A DNA stretch of 64,000 nt from Clostridium sp. BJN0001. GTDB taxonomy: Bacteria; Bacillota; Clostridia; Clostridiales; Clostridiaceae. The stretch is taken from contig NZ_CP094971.1 in the NCBI RefSeq assembly GCF_022869825.1, positions 869,501-933,500 on the forward strand, given 5' to 3'. Position numbers and translations under genes: made by a program. Shown here one piece after another: positions 1-9,640 of this stretch (its first letter is position 1; each line of letters begins with the position of its first letter). The notes beneath the pieces were generated by a model. It saw only the letters and a program-made list of their open reading frames with translations, did no database searches and was not told where the DNA came from.

Positions 1-1
1 A

Positions 2-1837
2 GTGTTAAAAGTAAAAACTCAAAATAGTTTAAATCAAAAGATGGAACAGAGAAATTCACTAGCTACATTATATAAGAATATAAAAAATTATGAGAAGATG
101 TGTAGTGAAAAAGAAAAATACAATTTAGAATTTTTAGAAATAGAGAAAAAGTATAAGAATTCAAAAAGAGAATATGAAAATGCAGATGAGCTTTTTAGAA
201 AAAGTATGGCAGGAGTTCTTGCAGATAATTTAAAAGAAAATATGCCATGCCCTGTATGTGGTTCATTAAATCATCCATCACCTGCATTAAAACTAGCTCA
301 TGCACCTTCTGAAGGTGAACTTAAAAAATTAAAAGATACTTATGATGAAAAAACTTTATCATATAATAAACTGTTAAGTGATCTTGCTATTAAAGAGAGT
401 GAAAAGAATAATTTTTTTATATCTTCAATTAAAGAAGTATATGAAGCTTTTAGAGAAAAAGATTACTTAGATAAAGAATTTGATGAGAATATAGAAAATT
501 TAAAATTATATATCGTAAATTCAGGCAAAAAAGTAAAATTAGATGTAGATAGAATAAACGATGACTTACTTAAAATAGAAAATGATATTAATGAAAAAAA
601 TAAACTCCAGAAAAAGTGTGATTTATTAAAAGAAAAAGATGTTTCAAATAATGAAAAAATAGAAAAACTTAATGATGATTTTATGAAGAAAAATGATTCG
701 TTAAATGTACAGCTTGGACTTTTAAAAGAAATAGAAAATTCTATATCGTCTAAGGAAATGAAAAATGATTCAGAGTTTAAAGATAAAATATCAGAAATCG
801 AGGAGAAGATAAAGAAACTGGATTTAGAATATAAAAAAGCAGATGAATTATTAAAAAATATAAGTAATAAGATTTTAGAACTAAAAAAAGAGATTGAAAG
901 CTTTAATTTAGAGATAGATTATAATAATAATAAACTGAAAAGTCAAAATGATGATTTCAATGAACAGTTAAATCAAAGCGAATTTGAAAGCTATGAAGAT
1001 TATAAAAAATCAATTTTAAATGAAGATTTAATTGAAAAATATGAATTAGAAATTGATTCATTTAAGAAAGAATATTCAGCTTTAATATCTGAAAGAGAAA
1101 GACTTAAAAATGATATAGGTTCATATAAAAAAGCAGATATGGATTTACTTAATGAAAATCTTAAGAAGTTAAAAGATAATTTAGATAATATGGAAAATAA
1201 AGAAAGAGAAATTTATATGAGGCTTAATAATAATAAATTATCTTTAAAAGGTGCAATAGATCAAAATAATAAGATAAAAGATAAAGAAAGTGAGTACAGC
1301 GTTGTTGCAGAACTTTCAAAACTTACTAAAGGCGAAAATAGAGAGAAACTTACATTTGAAAGATATGTACTTGCAGCATATTTTGAAGAGATAGTACATG
1401 CAGCTAATAAAAGATTTTATAAGATGACAGAAGGAAGATATACTTTAAAGAGAAAAGACGATATTAACGATAAAAGAAAGCAGTCAGGACTTGAACTTGA
1501 TGTATTTGATGAATATACAGGAAAAGAACGTCATGTTAAGACATTATCAGGGGGAGAAGGGTTTAAGGCTTCATTATCACTTGCACTTGGTCTTGCAGAT
1601 GTAATTCAGAGCCATGCAGGTGGAGTAATAATAGAAACAATGTTTGTAGATGAGGGCTTTGGAACACTTGATAGTGAATCACTTGATAGTGCAATAGATG
1701 TACTTATTGATCTTAGAAATATTGGAAGAATAGTTGGAATAATATCTCATGTTGATGAACTTAAAGATAGACTTAACGCAAGGCTTGAAGTAACACCTTC
1801 TAAAAATGGAAGTACAGCTAAGTTTATTGTAAAATAA
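2..1837 (+). CDS. sbcC: Exonuclease subunit SbcC, C-terminal part (5' partial)
   Basis: This is the C-terminal ~611 residues of the SMC-like ATPase SbcC (Rad50 homologue), which with SbcD cleaves DNA hairpins and blocked ends. The frame is open to the window edge, so the GTG at base 2 is not the true start and the Walker A half lies upstream. A zinc-hook CPVC motif sits at about residues 82-85, between long Lys/Glu-rich coiled coils. The C-terminal lobe carries the ABC signature LSGGEGFKASLSLALGL and a Walker B/D-loop FVDEGFGTLD. Family length is about 1,000-1,150 residues, so roughly half is present. It ends at a hairpin terminator shared with the convergent gene. Confidence 0.95.
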   Translation: MLKVKTQNSLNQKMEQRNSLATLYKNIKNYEKMCSEKEKYNLEFLEIEKKYKNSKREYENADELFRKSMAGVLADNLKENMPCPVCGSLNHPSPALKLAHAPSEGELKKLKDTYDEKTLSYNKLLSDLAIKESEKNNFFISSIKEVYEAFREKDYLDKEFDENIENLKLYIVNSGKKVKLDVDRINDDLLKIENDINEKNKLQKKCDLLKEKDVSNNEKIEKLNDDFMKKNDSLNVQLGLLKEIENSISSKEMKNDSEFKDKISEIEEKIKKLDLEYKKADELLKNISNKILELKKEIESFNLEIDYNNNKLKSQNDDFNEQLNQSEFESYEDYKKSILNEDLIEKYELEIDSFKKEYSALISERERLKNDIGSYKKADMDLLNENLKKLKDNLDNMENKEREIYMRLNNNKLSLKGAIDQNNKIKDKESEYSVVAELSKLTKGENREKLTFERYVLAAYFEEIVHAANKRFYKMTEGRYTLKRKDDINDKRKQSGLELDVFDEYTGKERHVKTLSGGEGFKASLSLALGLADVIQSHAGGVIIETMFVDEGFGTLDSESLDSAIDVLIDLRNIGRIVGIISHVDELKDRLNARLEVTPSKNGSTAKFIVK

Positions 1838-1840
1838 ATA

Positions 1841-1880
1841 AAAACCATCTTACATTATTTGCTATGTAAGATGGTTTTTA
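1841..1880. terminator. Bidirectional terminator between sbcC and the DUF5662 gene
   Basis: A perfect 15-bp stem (AAAACCATCTTACAT pairing with ATGTAAGATGGTTTT) with a short loop and an A-tract/T-tract on the two sides. It overlaps the last codons of the convergent gene, so it can end transcription from both directions. Confidence 0.85.
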
Positions 1881-2388
1881 TATATTTAAATACGGATTGT
1901 TCACCCTCATTTGATAATTTGTTTAATAGAAATTCTAATAATTTTCTTGTCTTTGGATGAATTAAGTAATAATTTTTTCTTTCTTCATAATATTGAAGTG
2001 GACTTTGATCGGTGTACTTGTCTTTTAAATAATTTTTACTTGCACACATTCTGTCAATAAACATTTCTATAGTATATTTTATCGGCATTTCACAGCCAAC
2101 AAGTCCATCTTTAATGTTTGTACTATAATCTATCCAATATTCAAAGTGATGTTTATTTCTTCCTTTATGATGAAGCCATGCACTAGAACAGCCTTCAATT
2201 TGTTTCTGTTTGTTGTTAGGGCTATATACTCCTCCTGCATAAAACTTTACTCCTGCAGAAAATTCAGTATATGTGTATTTTGATAAATCGTGTAAAAGTC
2301 CCTGTTTATATAACCCAGCCTTAAAGCAGTACTTCATTACTAGTAATTTATGATTTGTTATTGTTTTAAAATGTCCTATTAAATTCAT
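1855..2388 (-). CDS. DUF5662 family protein
   Basis: A 177-residue protein recognised as the DUF5662 family of Firmicutes. It has the typical opening with GHFKTITNHKLLVMKYCFKAGL, followed by GLLHDLSKYT and WLHHKGRNKHHFEYW. The His/Asp-rich motifs (LLHDLSKY, LHHKGRNKHH) suggest a metal-binding helical fold reminiscent of HD-type phosphohydrolases, but no activity is established and I assign none. The start has a GAGGGG ribosome site. It is monocistronic, convergent with sbcC, and its 3' end overlaps the shared terminator. Confidence 0.8.
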   Translation of the reverse strand: MNLIGHFKTITNHKLLVMKYCFKAGLYKQGLLHDLSKYTYTEFSAGVKFYAGGVYSPNNKQKQIEGCSSAWLHHKGRNKHHFEYWIDYSTNIKDGLVGCEMPIKYTIEMFIDRMCASKNYLKDKYTDQSPLQYYEERKNYYLIHPKTRKLLEFLLNKLSNEGEQSVFKYIKTILHSK

Positions 2389-2509
2389 TAAGAAAATCCC
2401 CTCTAAAAAGATAAAATACTATTGTTATTATAGCATAATAGAGTTTAATAATTTATATTATACTATTTTATGTTATTATAATATAAAAGATAATGTTAGG
2501 AGATAAAAA

Positions 2510-2842
2510 ATGGATTATATTAATGCACAAAAAGCAGCTTATGAAAATGGATTATATTTGAAAATGGTCGTATCAGTTAAAAATTTTGATTCATATAATA
2601 GTTTTTTTAATATTTATGGGGAAAGTGAAGAACCATGCAGAAGAATTGTTATAATAACAAAAAATGAAATGATTGAAGAAGTTTATGAAAATGGTAAAGA
2701 AGAAGAAAATATCACTGATGCTAAAATAGTTGACGGAAATATATGGATTAAAGATTATACTCTTCTTAATAATCCTGAAAAAATAGACTTATCAAATCTA
2801 AAAGTACCTAAAAATATAGTTGAAGAATTTATGAAAAAATAG
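2510..2842 (+). CDS. Hypothetical protein, 110 aa
   Basis: A 110-residue acidic protein that I do not recognise. It has a clear AGGAG ribosome site seven bases before the ATG and codon use like its neighbours, so it is probably real. There is no signal peptide or membrane segment. The middle has alternating short hydrophobic strands (RIVIITKNEMIEEVY), a Glu-rich turn and then IVDGNIWIKDYTLL, which suggests a small beta-rich cytoplasmic domain. The 120-bp upstream gap to the divergent DUF5662 gene should hold its promoter. No terminator is obvious before the next gene, 90 bp downstream. Confidence 0.65.
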   Translation: MDYINAQKAAYENGLYLKMVVSVKNFDSYNSFFNIYGESEEPCRRIVIITKNEMIEEVYENGKEEENITDAKIVDGNIWIKDYTLLNNPEKIDLSNLKVPKNIVEEFMKK

Positions 2843-2931
2843 TCTAATACTTATTGCATAAATCATTAAAAAAATGTATCATTTCTTAGTATGATTTTAG
2901 TTAAAATAATTTCAAAATAAGAGGGATAAGG

Positions 2932-3825
2932 ATGCAAAAGAAAAAAGATATATTAGGAATAATGATTACAATTTTTGGAGGAGCACTATGGGGAATATCA
3001 GGAGCTAGTGGACAATATCTTTTTCAGCACAGCAGTGTATCTGCAAAATGGATGGTACCAATACGGCTTATAATTGCAGGTGCAAGTATGCTTATATTTT
3101 TTATAATTACTCAGAGAAAGAAAGCATTTGAAGTATGGAAATGCAAACGAAATTCTATAGATATTATTATATATGGGATATTTGGAATGATGCTTTGTCA
3201 ATATACATATTTTTCTATTATAGAGTATTCAAGTGCTGGAATTGCTACAATACTTCAATATATTGCACCAGTTATAATAATGATAATTATGTGTTTTAAA
3301 CAAAAAAAGTTGCCATATATAAGTGAAGTTATAGCAATGATATTTGCAGTACTTGGAGTATTTTTAATTGCAACTCATGGAAGTTTTACTACTCTTTCTA
3401 TTTCAAAGAATGTACTTTTTATGGGACTATGTTCTGCAGGTGCAGTTGTTATATATAACATTCAGCCTGGAAATTTAATGAAACAGTTTAAAGCTCCACT
3501 TATAATTTCATGGGCCATGCTTATTGGAGGTATAGTATTATCACTTATATTTAAACCATGGGATATAAAAGTACATATTGATTTTACATTGATTATTATA
3601 CTTATAGTAATAATATTACTTGGAACTATTTTATCATTCTCGTTTTATATGGAAGGTGTTAAGCTTATAGGACCTACAAGAGCAAGCCTTTATGGTTCGG
3701 TTGAACCATTTGTTGCAGCTATTCTTTCAACTGTATGGCTTAAAACACCTGTAACAATTATTGATATTATTGGATTTATGTTTGTTATATCTACTATTTT
3801 TATATTGTCTTTAAAAAAAGCATAA
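2932..3825 (+). CDS. EamA/DMT-family transporter
   Basis: A 297-residue integral membrane protein of the drug/metabolite transporter superfamily (EamA, ten transmembrane segments). It probably exports a small metabolite or amino acid. Hydrophobic helices run throughout, with the repeated-domain architecture of two EamA halves. The N-terminal half opens with GGALWGISGASGQYLF and the C-terminal half contains GPTRASLYGSVEPFVAAILS, a typical EamA signature before the last helices. The ribosome site is AGGGATAAGG. Substrate cannot be read from sequence. It is followed 41 bp downstream by a MATE exporter on the same strand. Confidence 0.88.
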   Translation: MQKKKDILGIMITIFGGALWGISGASGQYLFQHSSVSAKWMVPIRLIIAGASMLIFFIITQRKKAFEVWKCKRNSIDIIIYGIFGMMLCQYTYFSIIEYSSAGIATILQYIAPVIIMIIMCFKQKKLPYISEVIAMIFAVLGVFLIATHGSFTTLSISKNVLFMGLCSAGAVVIYNIQPGNLMKQFKAPLIISWAMLIGGIVLSLIFKPWDIKVHIDFTLIIILIVIILLGTILSFSFYMEGVKLIGPTRASLYGSVEPFVAAILSTVWLKTPVTIIDIIGFMFVISTIFILSLKKA

Positions 3826-3866
3826 AAAATATTTTATAATATAAATGGAAGAAAATAGGTAAAAAT

Positions 3867-5243
3867 ATGAAAAAGAAATACGAAAGTTTAATAGAGGGTT
3901 CAATCTCTAAAAGTCTTATATTATTTGCAGTTCCTATAATGGTTACAAATCTATTTCAGCAGTTTTATAACTCTGTAGATACAGCTGTTATAGGTTCTTT
4001 TGCAGGAAACAATTCTTTAGCAGCTGTTGGCTCATCAGCAACTCTTATGAATTTACTCGTAGGTTTTTTCCTAGGAATTGCAACAGGAACTGGTATACTT
4101 ATTGCAAATTATTATGGAGCAGGAAATTATAAAAAACTTAAAAAAGTTGCTCAAACGGCAATATTACTATCATTTTGTGCAGGAATAGTTATAATGATTC
4201 TTGGAATTATATTTGTGTATAAAATACTTGTTTTTATGAACTGCCCATATGAGGTGATTTTACTTGCCGCTTCATACCTTAAGATTATTCTTATAGGAGT
4301 TCCAGCTAATCTTGTATATAATGTTGGAGCTGGAATAGTAAGAGCATGTGGTGATTCTAAAAGGCCGCTTTATTATCTTTTTTTAAGTGGGATGTTAAAT
4401 GCTGTCCTTGATTTTTTATTTGTAGCATATTTTAAAATGGATGTAGAGGGAGCTGCACTTGCAACAACAATAGCACAGTATTTTTCAGCAGTTCTTATAA
4501 TTATAAATATTAGAAATTCAGCCATGCCATATAAGATAAAATTAAAAAATATGAGTTTATCGAAAGAGGAAGCAATTGATATTACAAAAATAAGCGTTCC
4601 GTGTGGACTTCAGACAGCAATGTTTAATATATCAAATATCCTTGTGCAGATTTCTATAAATGGCTTTGGTGCTATAGTAATGGCAGGATATGCTGCATAT
4701 GAGAGAATAGATTTGTTCTTATATGTACCCATGCAGGCGTTTTCACTTGCAATTTCAACATTTGTAGGACAAAATATTGGAGCAGGAAAACAAAGTAGAA
4801 TAAAAAAAGGAATAAGAATTGCGCTTATAATAACATTATTTGTAACAATACTTCTTTCGCTTATTGTAATATATTTTAGAAATTCGTTATTAGGATTATT
4901 TACATCAAGTAGTGAGATAAAAGAAGCAGGAATTAAATGTATGTTTATATTAGCACCTTTTACATGGACACTATTATTTTCAGAAATTTTAGCAGGAGCT
5001 ATAAGAGGAACTGGAAAGACTGTTCAGACAATGATTATTACTGCATGCTCAGTGTGTGTATTTAGAATAATATGGCTATCTATTTTAAATCCTATGTTTA
5101 ATGATGTAAGAATTGTATACTTATGTTATCCTGTTTCATGGACACTTGCATCGATATGTATTACTATTTATTATTTGATTATAAAGGATAAAAATGTTCA
5201 AACAAAGAAATTAAAAAAAGGAAAATTAAAAGTAAGTATTTAA
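3867..5243 (+). CDS. MATE family efflux transporter
   Basis: A 458-residue membrane protein of the multidrug and toxic compound extrusion family, a Na+ or H+ antiporter with twelve helices in two pseudo-symmetric bundles. It opens with the characteristic IxKSLILFAVPIMVTNLFQQFYN segment and NSVDTAVIG. The second half repeats the pattern at SVPCGLQTAMFNISNILVQ. Length matches the DinF/NorM-like clostridial group. It lies close behind the EamA exporter, so the two may be cotranscribed. Substrate is unknown. Confidence 0.92.
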   Translation: MKKKYESLIEGSISKSLILFAVPIMVTNLFQQFYNSVDTAVIGSFAGNNSLAAVGSSATLMNLLVGFFLGIATGTGILIANYYGAGNYKKLKKVAQTAILLSFCAGIVIMILGIIFVYKILVFMNCPYEVILLAASYLKIILIGVPANLVYNVGAGIVRACGDSKRPLYYLFLSGMLNAVLDFLFVAYFKMDVEGAALATTIAQYFSAVLIIINIRNSAMPYKIKLKNMSLSKEEAIDITKISVPCGLQTAMFNISNILVQISINGFGAIVMAGYAAYERIDLFLYVPMQAFSLAISTFVGQNIGAGKQSRIKKGIRIALIITLFVTILLSLIVIYFRNSLLGLFTSSSEIKEAGIKCMFILAPFTWTLLFSEILAGAIRGTGKTVQTMIITACSVCVFRIIWLSILNPMFNDVRIVYLCYPVSWTLASICITIYYLIIKDKNVQTKKLKKGKLKVSI

Positions 5244-5333
5244 ATATTTTTTGATATAATTTAGAACTGTAAAAAAAATGACACATTTATGTATTATACT
5301 AGATATAATTAATAAATATAAAGGGAGATAGAA

Positions 5334-6365
5334 GTGGATAAAAAGAAGATAATAACATTTTTAGTTACAGTGTCTATTTTTTGTACAGGAAGCAAAGCCT
5401 CTGTTTTGGCAGTACCAATTAATGAAAATATAGAAATCGAAAGTACATCAGATACTGAACTTCAAAAAATTCAGGACATAATATTAAAGATTCAAGAATG
5501 TGATAATAATATTGAAACTAAAACAAATAAATTAAATGAATTAAAATGTGAACTTGATGAAAAAGAAAAACAGATAGAAGAAAATCAGAAAAAGATTGAA
5601 AGTCTTGAACAAGAAGCTGATGAAAAAGACAAGCAGCTTGGAGAAAGACTAAAATGCTTAAGTGAAGATGGAGGGCTTCAAAATAGAATTTATGCTTATG
5701 TTGATGCATTAACAAGTTCTAAAAATATATTAGAAGTTGTTCAGAATGTAGGAATGGTTTCTAAAATATGCGAAAACGATGCTAAACTTATAAATGATGC
5801 AAAAGAATCAAAAGAAGATATAAGTGATATTCAGAAAAAGACTGAAAATGAGAAAAAAGAGCTTGAAGATGATAAGAATTATGTGGATAAAGAGCTGAGT
5901 GATTTAGAAAATGAGAAGCAGAATCTTTTAGATTACATAGAAGAAAATAGCAGTCTTTTAAATGAAACAGACGGTATAATAAAGCCTATTACATTATCTG
6001 CTGATATTTCAGGATCAGCAAAGAATGTAATAATTGAAGCACAAAAGTATCTTGGAGTACCTTATGTATGGGGAGGAACTACTCCTGATGGATTTGATTG
6101 CTCTGGCCTTATGCAGTATGTGTTTAATGCAGAAGGAATAAGTATTCCAAGAACGTCACAAATGCAACAGCAAGCATGCACTAAGATAGATATTTCAGAG
6201 ATTAAACCTGGAGATCTTGTTTTTAATAAAGCAAGTGATGCAACGCATGTAGGTCTTTATATAGGAAATGATATGTATCTTCAAGCACCACATACAGGAG
6301 ATGTTGTAAAGATAAGCAAGCTTAGTATGTCTAATATGAAATATTCAGGAAGAGTAATAGAATAG
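5334..6365 (+). CDS. Secreted NlpC/P60 peptidoglycan hydrolase with coiled-coil domain
   Basis: A 343-residue cell-wall endopeptidase that would cut stem peptides (D-Glu to diamino acid bond). It uses a GTG start with a GGGAG ribosome site. A signal peptide covers about residues 1-26, then a long Glu/Lys coiled coil (about 40-205) resembling the CwlO/PcsB class, where the coil often mediates FtsEX-type control. The C-terminal NlpC/P60 domain has the catalytic Cys in GFDCSGLMQYVF and the His in ATHVGLYIG. An intrinsic terminator follows. FtsEX dependence is inference. Confidence 0.92.
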   Translation: MDKKKIITFLVTVSIFCTGSKASVLAVPINENIEIESTSDTELQKIQDIILKIQECDNNIETKTNKLNELKCELDEKEKQIEENQKKIESLEQEADEKDKQLGERLKCLSEDGGLQNRIYAYVDALTSSKNILEVVQNVGMVSKICENDAKLINDAKESKEDISDIQKKTENEKKELEDDKNYVDKELSDLENEKQNLLDYIEENSSLLNETDGIIKPITLSADISGSAKNVIIEAQKYLGVPYVWGGTTPDGFDCSGLMQYVFNAEGISIPRTSQMQQQACTKIDISEIKPGDLVFNKASDATHVGLYIGNDMYLQAPHTGDVVKISKLSMSNMKYSGRVIE

Positions 6366-6389
6366 ATTAAAATTATAAATATCTAAAAT

Positions 6390-6420
6390 AAAAAGGAGCT
6401 ATAAACTCCTTTTTATTTTA
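6390..6420. terminator. Terminator after the NlpC/P60 gene
   Basis: The stem AAAAGGAG/CTCCTTTT has a short loop (CTATAAA) and A/T tracts on both sides. It serves the NlpC/P60 gene on + and the small gene on the opposite strand. Confidence 0.75.
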
Positions 6421-6426
6421 TAAAAA

Positions 6427-6561
6427 TTAACTTTGTTCTTTTTTTATAGAATGATGTTTTGAATTTTTATTGTGATTACAACCTTCCTCAGTAAGAGGAG
6501 TTTGTCCGTTACATTTTGCGATGCGGACGTACTTCTTATCAATTTGACTATCCTTTGCCAT
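6427..6561 (-). CDS. Small hypothetical protein, 44 aa
   Basis: A 44-codon gene starting MAKDSQIDKKYVRIAKCNG and ending NSKHHSIKKEQS. It is preceded by a strong AGAGGTGAT ribosome site at ideal spacing and followed directly by a terminator. The peptide is basic and soluble with two Cys (17 and 28) and three His, and has no signal or membrane segment. Similar tiny CxnC proteins are common in clostridia, but I cannot assign a function. The perfect translation signals are the main reason to call it real. Confidence 0.55.
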   Translation of the reverse strand: MAKDSQIDKKYVRIAKCNGQTPLTEEGCNHNKNSKHHSIKKEQS

Positions 6562-6624
6562 TTAATTTATCACCTCTTTTATAATACGGAATTATTTTGT
6601 CCATAAATAAAAGAGATATTCATT

Positions 6625-7842
6625 TTAACTTACAGTATGTTTATTTATTTTCTGTGCTTTATAAATTGAGAAGTTTCCATTAAATACGTAAGATAATGCA
6701 CATACAATAAAGAAGTACGGCATAGATGAAAATCCAAATACTTCACCGCCTATAAATATAGGTGCTAAAAATGTATTTGTTGCACTTCCAAATACAGCTG
6801 TATAGCCAAGTGCTGCACAAAATACAGGTGAAATTCCAATAAAGCTTCCAATAAAGCTTCCAAGTGATGCTCCAATAGCAAATAATGGAGTAACTTCACC
6901 ACCTTGAAATCCTGCTGAAAGTGTAACTATTGTGAGTATGAATTTTAGTAAAAAATCATATGAGTAAATAGTATTTCCATTTAAGGAATCAGATATAAGG
7001 TTAGTACCAAGCCCTGAATATCTGCCATTATGTAAAGCAAAAAATAAAATACTTAATATTATTCCTACAATAAATATTCTTGAAAAAGGGTTCTGCAATT
7101 TCTCGCTTAAAAAGTTCTTTGTTTTTCCTAAAAACTTAGCAAAAAGTCCACCTGTTATTCCAAATATTATTCCAAGAATAATAAGTTTTAAAATAAAAGT
7201 GAAGTCTACATTAAAGTTACTATTTATAGCAATTTCAAATTTTTCAAGCCCTAAAAATCTTGATGTAAAGTCTGCTGTGAAAGATCCTACAACTACTGGA
7301 AGTATAGCCTTATATTCAATGCTTCCTGCAATTAAGACTTCAAGAGCAAAAAATGATGCTGCAATAGGAGTTTCATAAAGTCCTGAAAAACCTGCTGCCA
7401 TACCTGTAATTAAAAGTATTTTTTTAGAGTTCTCAATTTTTACAAATTTAGCTATGTTATGAGATATCGTAGCACCAAGCTGTACAGCAACTCCTTCACG
7501 ACCTGCACTTGCTCCAAAAAGATGTGTAAGCCATGTACTTAAAATTGCAAGTGGAATAAGACGTTTTGGAATAGTGTCTTCTTTATCAAATCCAGTTTCA
7601 AAAATTAAAGTCATTCCTTTTAATGTGTTTTTTCCTATTTTTAAATATGTATATATTATAAGAAAACCTGCTACAGGTAGAAAGGGAATAAGATATAGAA
7701 AATACTTCTGTCTGAAATCTGTTATGTATAGAAGTACTTTTCCAAATAAAGTATCAAATACTCCTATAATAATGCCGATAAATATAGAAACTATAGCAAG
7801 CATTAGCGTATCTCTATATCTATTAAGTAGATCTTTATACAT
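6625..7842 (-). CDS. CLC family anion channel/antiporter
   Basis: A 405-residue voltage-gated chloride channel (CLC) family protein with about ten or more membrane helices. It has the CLC filter/gating motif GREGVAVQLGA at residues 114-124, with the gating glutamate E116. The glutamate suggests an antiporter rather than a passive channel. A second conserved stretch, GGEVTPLFAIGASLGSFIG, lies in the C-terminal half. It could belong to the bacterial fluoride-exporting CLC-F branch, but no fluoride riboswitch is visible upstream, so the ion is undecided. The GGAGG ribosome site lies 13 bases from the ATG, longer than usual. Monocistronic. Confidence 0.88.
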   Translation of the reverse strand: MYKDLLNRYRDTLMLAIVSIFIGIIIGVFDTLFGKVLLYITDFRQKYFLYLIPFLPVAGFLIIYTYLKIGKNTLKGMTLIFETGFDKEDTIPKRLIPLAILSTWLTHLFGASAGREGVAVQLGATISHNIAKFVKIENSKKILLITGMAAGFSGLYETPIAASFFALEVLIAGSIEYKAILPVVVGSFTADFTSRFLGLEKFEIAINSNFNVDFTFILKLIILGIIFGITGGLFAKFLGKTKNFLSEKLQNPFSRIFIVGIILSILFFALHNGRYSGLGTNLISDSLNGNTIYSYDFLLKFILTIVTLSAGFQGGEVTPLFAIGASLGSFIGSFIGISPVFCAALGYTAVFGSATNTFLAPIFIGGEVFGFSSMPYFFIVCALSYVFNGNFSIYKAQKINKHTVS

Positions 7843-7970
7843 TATATTCTTAAGTCCTCCTTAAATTATTTATATACTTATTATTATTGAATAATCTGCT
7901 TTTTTAGTCAATAAAAATTGCATAGCTTCTTGTAAAATAGATAAAAAAAGTGTATACTGTGAGTAATATG

Positions 7971-8215
7971 AGTTAATTAAGCGTTAAGATAAAAGAAGTG
8001 GTTTATTAATTGTCTTAAGAGAGCTGGTGGATGCTGTGAACCAGTGATTATTATAAATCTTTCAACTTTTAGAGCTGCTGGTGATAAATCAGAAGTGTTA
8101 TGCCCTTTAAAGCATTATAAGAGGTTAGAAATTTATTTCTGACAATTTAGGTGGCAACGCGGATATACTTTCGTCCTATATTTTTAGGGTGGAAGTTTTT
8201 ATTTTTGAAAATTTT
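7971..8215 (+). promoter_or_regulatory. T-box leader of serS
   Basis: A T-box riboswitch that senses uncharged tRNA-Ser. Visible parts are the stem I distal segment AGAGAGCTGGTGG...GAACCAG at about 8020-8045 and the T-box core AATTTAGGTGGCAACGCGG at about 8144-8162. A hairpin-plus-T-run terminator (CCTA...TAGG then TTTTT) follows before the ribosome site. The specifier codon is not certain. UCU at 8058-8060 and UCA at 8062-8064 are candidates, both serine, which fits the downstream gene. Confidence 0.9.
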
Positions 8216-8230
8216 TGGAGGTATATACAT

Positions 8231-9511
8231 ATGTTAGATTTAAAATTCGTAAGAGAAAATCCAGACATCGTAAAAAAGAACATAAAAAATAAATTTCAGG
8301 ATCAGAAACTTCCTTTAGTTGATGAAGTAATTGAATTAGACGAAAAGGCAAGAAAAGCCCAGACTGAAGCAGATAGTTTAAGACAAAACAGAAAGACAAT
8401 TTCAAAACAGATTGGTGCATTAATGGGCCAAGGTAAAAGAGAAGAAGCTGAAGCTCTTAAAGAGGAAGTAAGTAGACAGGCAGATCATTTAAAAGAACTT
8501 GAAGGATTAGAAGAAGAGTATAAAGCTGAAGTTAAAGAGAGAATGATGAAGATTCCAAACATCATAGATCCATCAGTTCCAATAGGAAAAGATGACAGCG
8601 AAAATGTCGAAATAGAAAAGTTTGGTGAACCAAAAGTTCCTGATTTTGAAGTTCCATATCATGTTGATATAATGGAAAAATTAAATGGAATAGATTTAGA
8701 TAGTGCAAGAAGAGTTGCAGGAAATGGTTTCTATTATTTAATGGGAGACATTGCAAGACTTCATTCAGCAGTAATTGCATATGCAAGAGATTTTATGATA
8801 AATAGAGGATTTACTTACTGCATTCCACCATTTATGATTAGAAGCAGCGTTGTTGACGGAGTAATGAGCTTTGAAGAAATGGATGAAATGATGTATAAGA
8901 TTGAAGGAGAAGATCTTTATCTTATAGGAACAAGTGAACATTCAATGATAGGAAAATTTATTGATACAATTGTTGATGAAAAGAAACTTCCTCAGACTTT
9001 AACAAGTTATTCACCATGTTTTAGAAAAGAAAAAGGATCACATGGTATAGAAGAAAGAGGGGTATATAGAATTCATCAGTTTGAAAAACAGGAAATGATA
9101 GTTGTATGTAAACCAGAAGAAAGTAAGATGTGGTTTGATAAATTATGGCAAAATACAGTAGATTTATTCCGTTCAATGGATATACCTGTAAGAACTCTTG
9201 AATGTTGTTCTGGAGATTTAGCTGATCTTAAAGTTAAGTCACTTGATGTTGAAGCATGGTCACCAAGACAGAAGAAGTATTTTGAAGTTGGAAGCTGCTC
9301 AAATCTTTCAGATGCACAGGCTAGAAGACTTAGAATAAGAGCTAATGGAGAAGATGGAAAGAAATATTTCCCTCATACATTAAACAATACAGTTGTTGCA
9401 CCACCTAGAATGTTAATTGCTTTCTTAGAAAACAATTTAAATGAAGATGGAAGCATAAGAATTCCAGAAGTATTAAGACCATATATGGGTGGAAAAAGCG
9501 TTATTAAATAG
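8231..9511 (+). CDS. serS: Serine-tRNA ligase
   Basis: Class II seryl-tRNA synthetase, 426 residues, charging tRNA-Ser in the cytoplasm. The start at 8231 (MLDLKFVRENPDIVKKN) is chosen because GGAG lies just upstream and it matches the family N-terminus; an upstream in-frame ATG at 8189 lies in the T-box leader. An N-terminal two-helix coiled-coil arm (about 25-100) binds the tRNA long variable arm. The catalytic core has motif 2 (FRKEKGSHGIEERGVYRIHQF) and motif 3 (GEDG...FPHTLNNTVVAPPRMLIAFLE). It is regulated by the T-box upstream and ends at a terminator. Confidence 0.98.
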   Translation: MLDLKFVRENPDIVKKNIKNKFQDQKLPLVDEVIELDEKARKAQTEADSLRQNRKTISKQIGALMGQGKREEAEALKEEVSRQADHLKELEGLEEEYKAEVKERMMKIPNIIDPSVPIGKDDSENVEIEKFGEPKVPDFEVPYHVDIMEKLNGIDLDSARRVAGNGFYYLMGDIARLHSAVIAYARDFMINRGFTYCIPPFMIRSSVVDGVMSFEEMDEMMYKIEGEDLYLIGTSEHSMIGKFIDTIVDEKKLPQTLTSYSPCFRKEKGSHGIEERGVYRIHQFEKQEMIVVCKPEESKMWFDKLWQNTVDLFRSMDIPVRTLECCSGDLADLKVKSLDVEAWSPRQKKYFEVGSCSNLSDAQARRLRIRANGEDGKKYFPHTLNNTVVAPPRMLIAFLENNLNEDGSIRIPEVLRPYMGGKSVIK

Positions 9512-9521
9512 AAAAAGAGAA

Positions 9522-9558
9522 AGACTGCTGCATGATTATTATGTAGCAGTTTTTTTTA
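9522..9558 (+). terminator. serS terminator
   Basis: The stem ACTGCTGCAT/ATGTAGCAGT has one G-T pair and is followed by eight T residues. Confidence 0.85.
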
Positions 9559-9640
9559 CTTATATTTATAAGGGTAAAGTAAGAATTTTTTTATCATTTT
9601 TAGTATACAATTTAATATATCAATTTAAAGGAAAATAGAA

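Noticed and set aside
2..10. GTG at base 2 as the real start of the first gene
   Set aside because: The frame starts in the middle of SbcC; the ATP-binding N-terminus must lie outside the window.
7843..7970. Fluoride riboswitch upstream of the CLC gene
   Set aside because: Considered because the protein could be a CLC-F exporter. No crcB-type motif can be seen in the leader.
8189..8230. Upstream ATG for serS at 8189
   Set aside because: It lies inside the T-box leader and would add 14 residues absent from the family.
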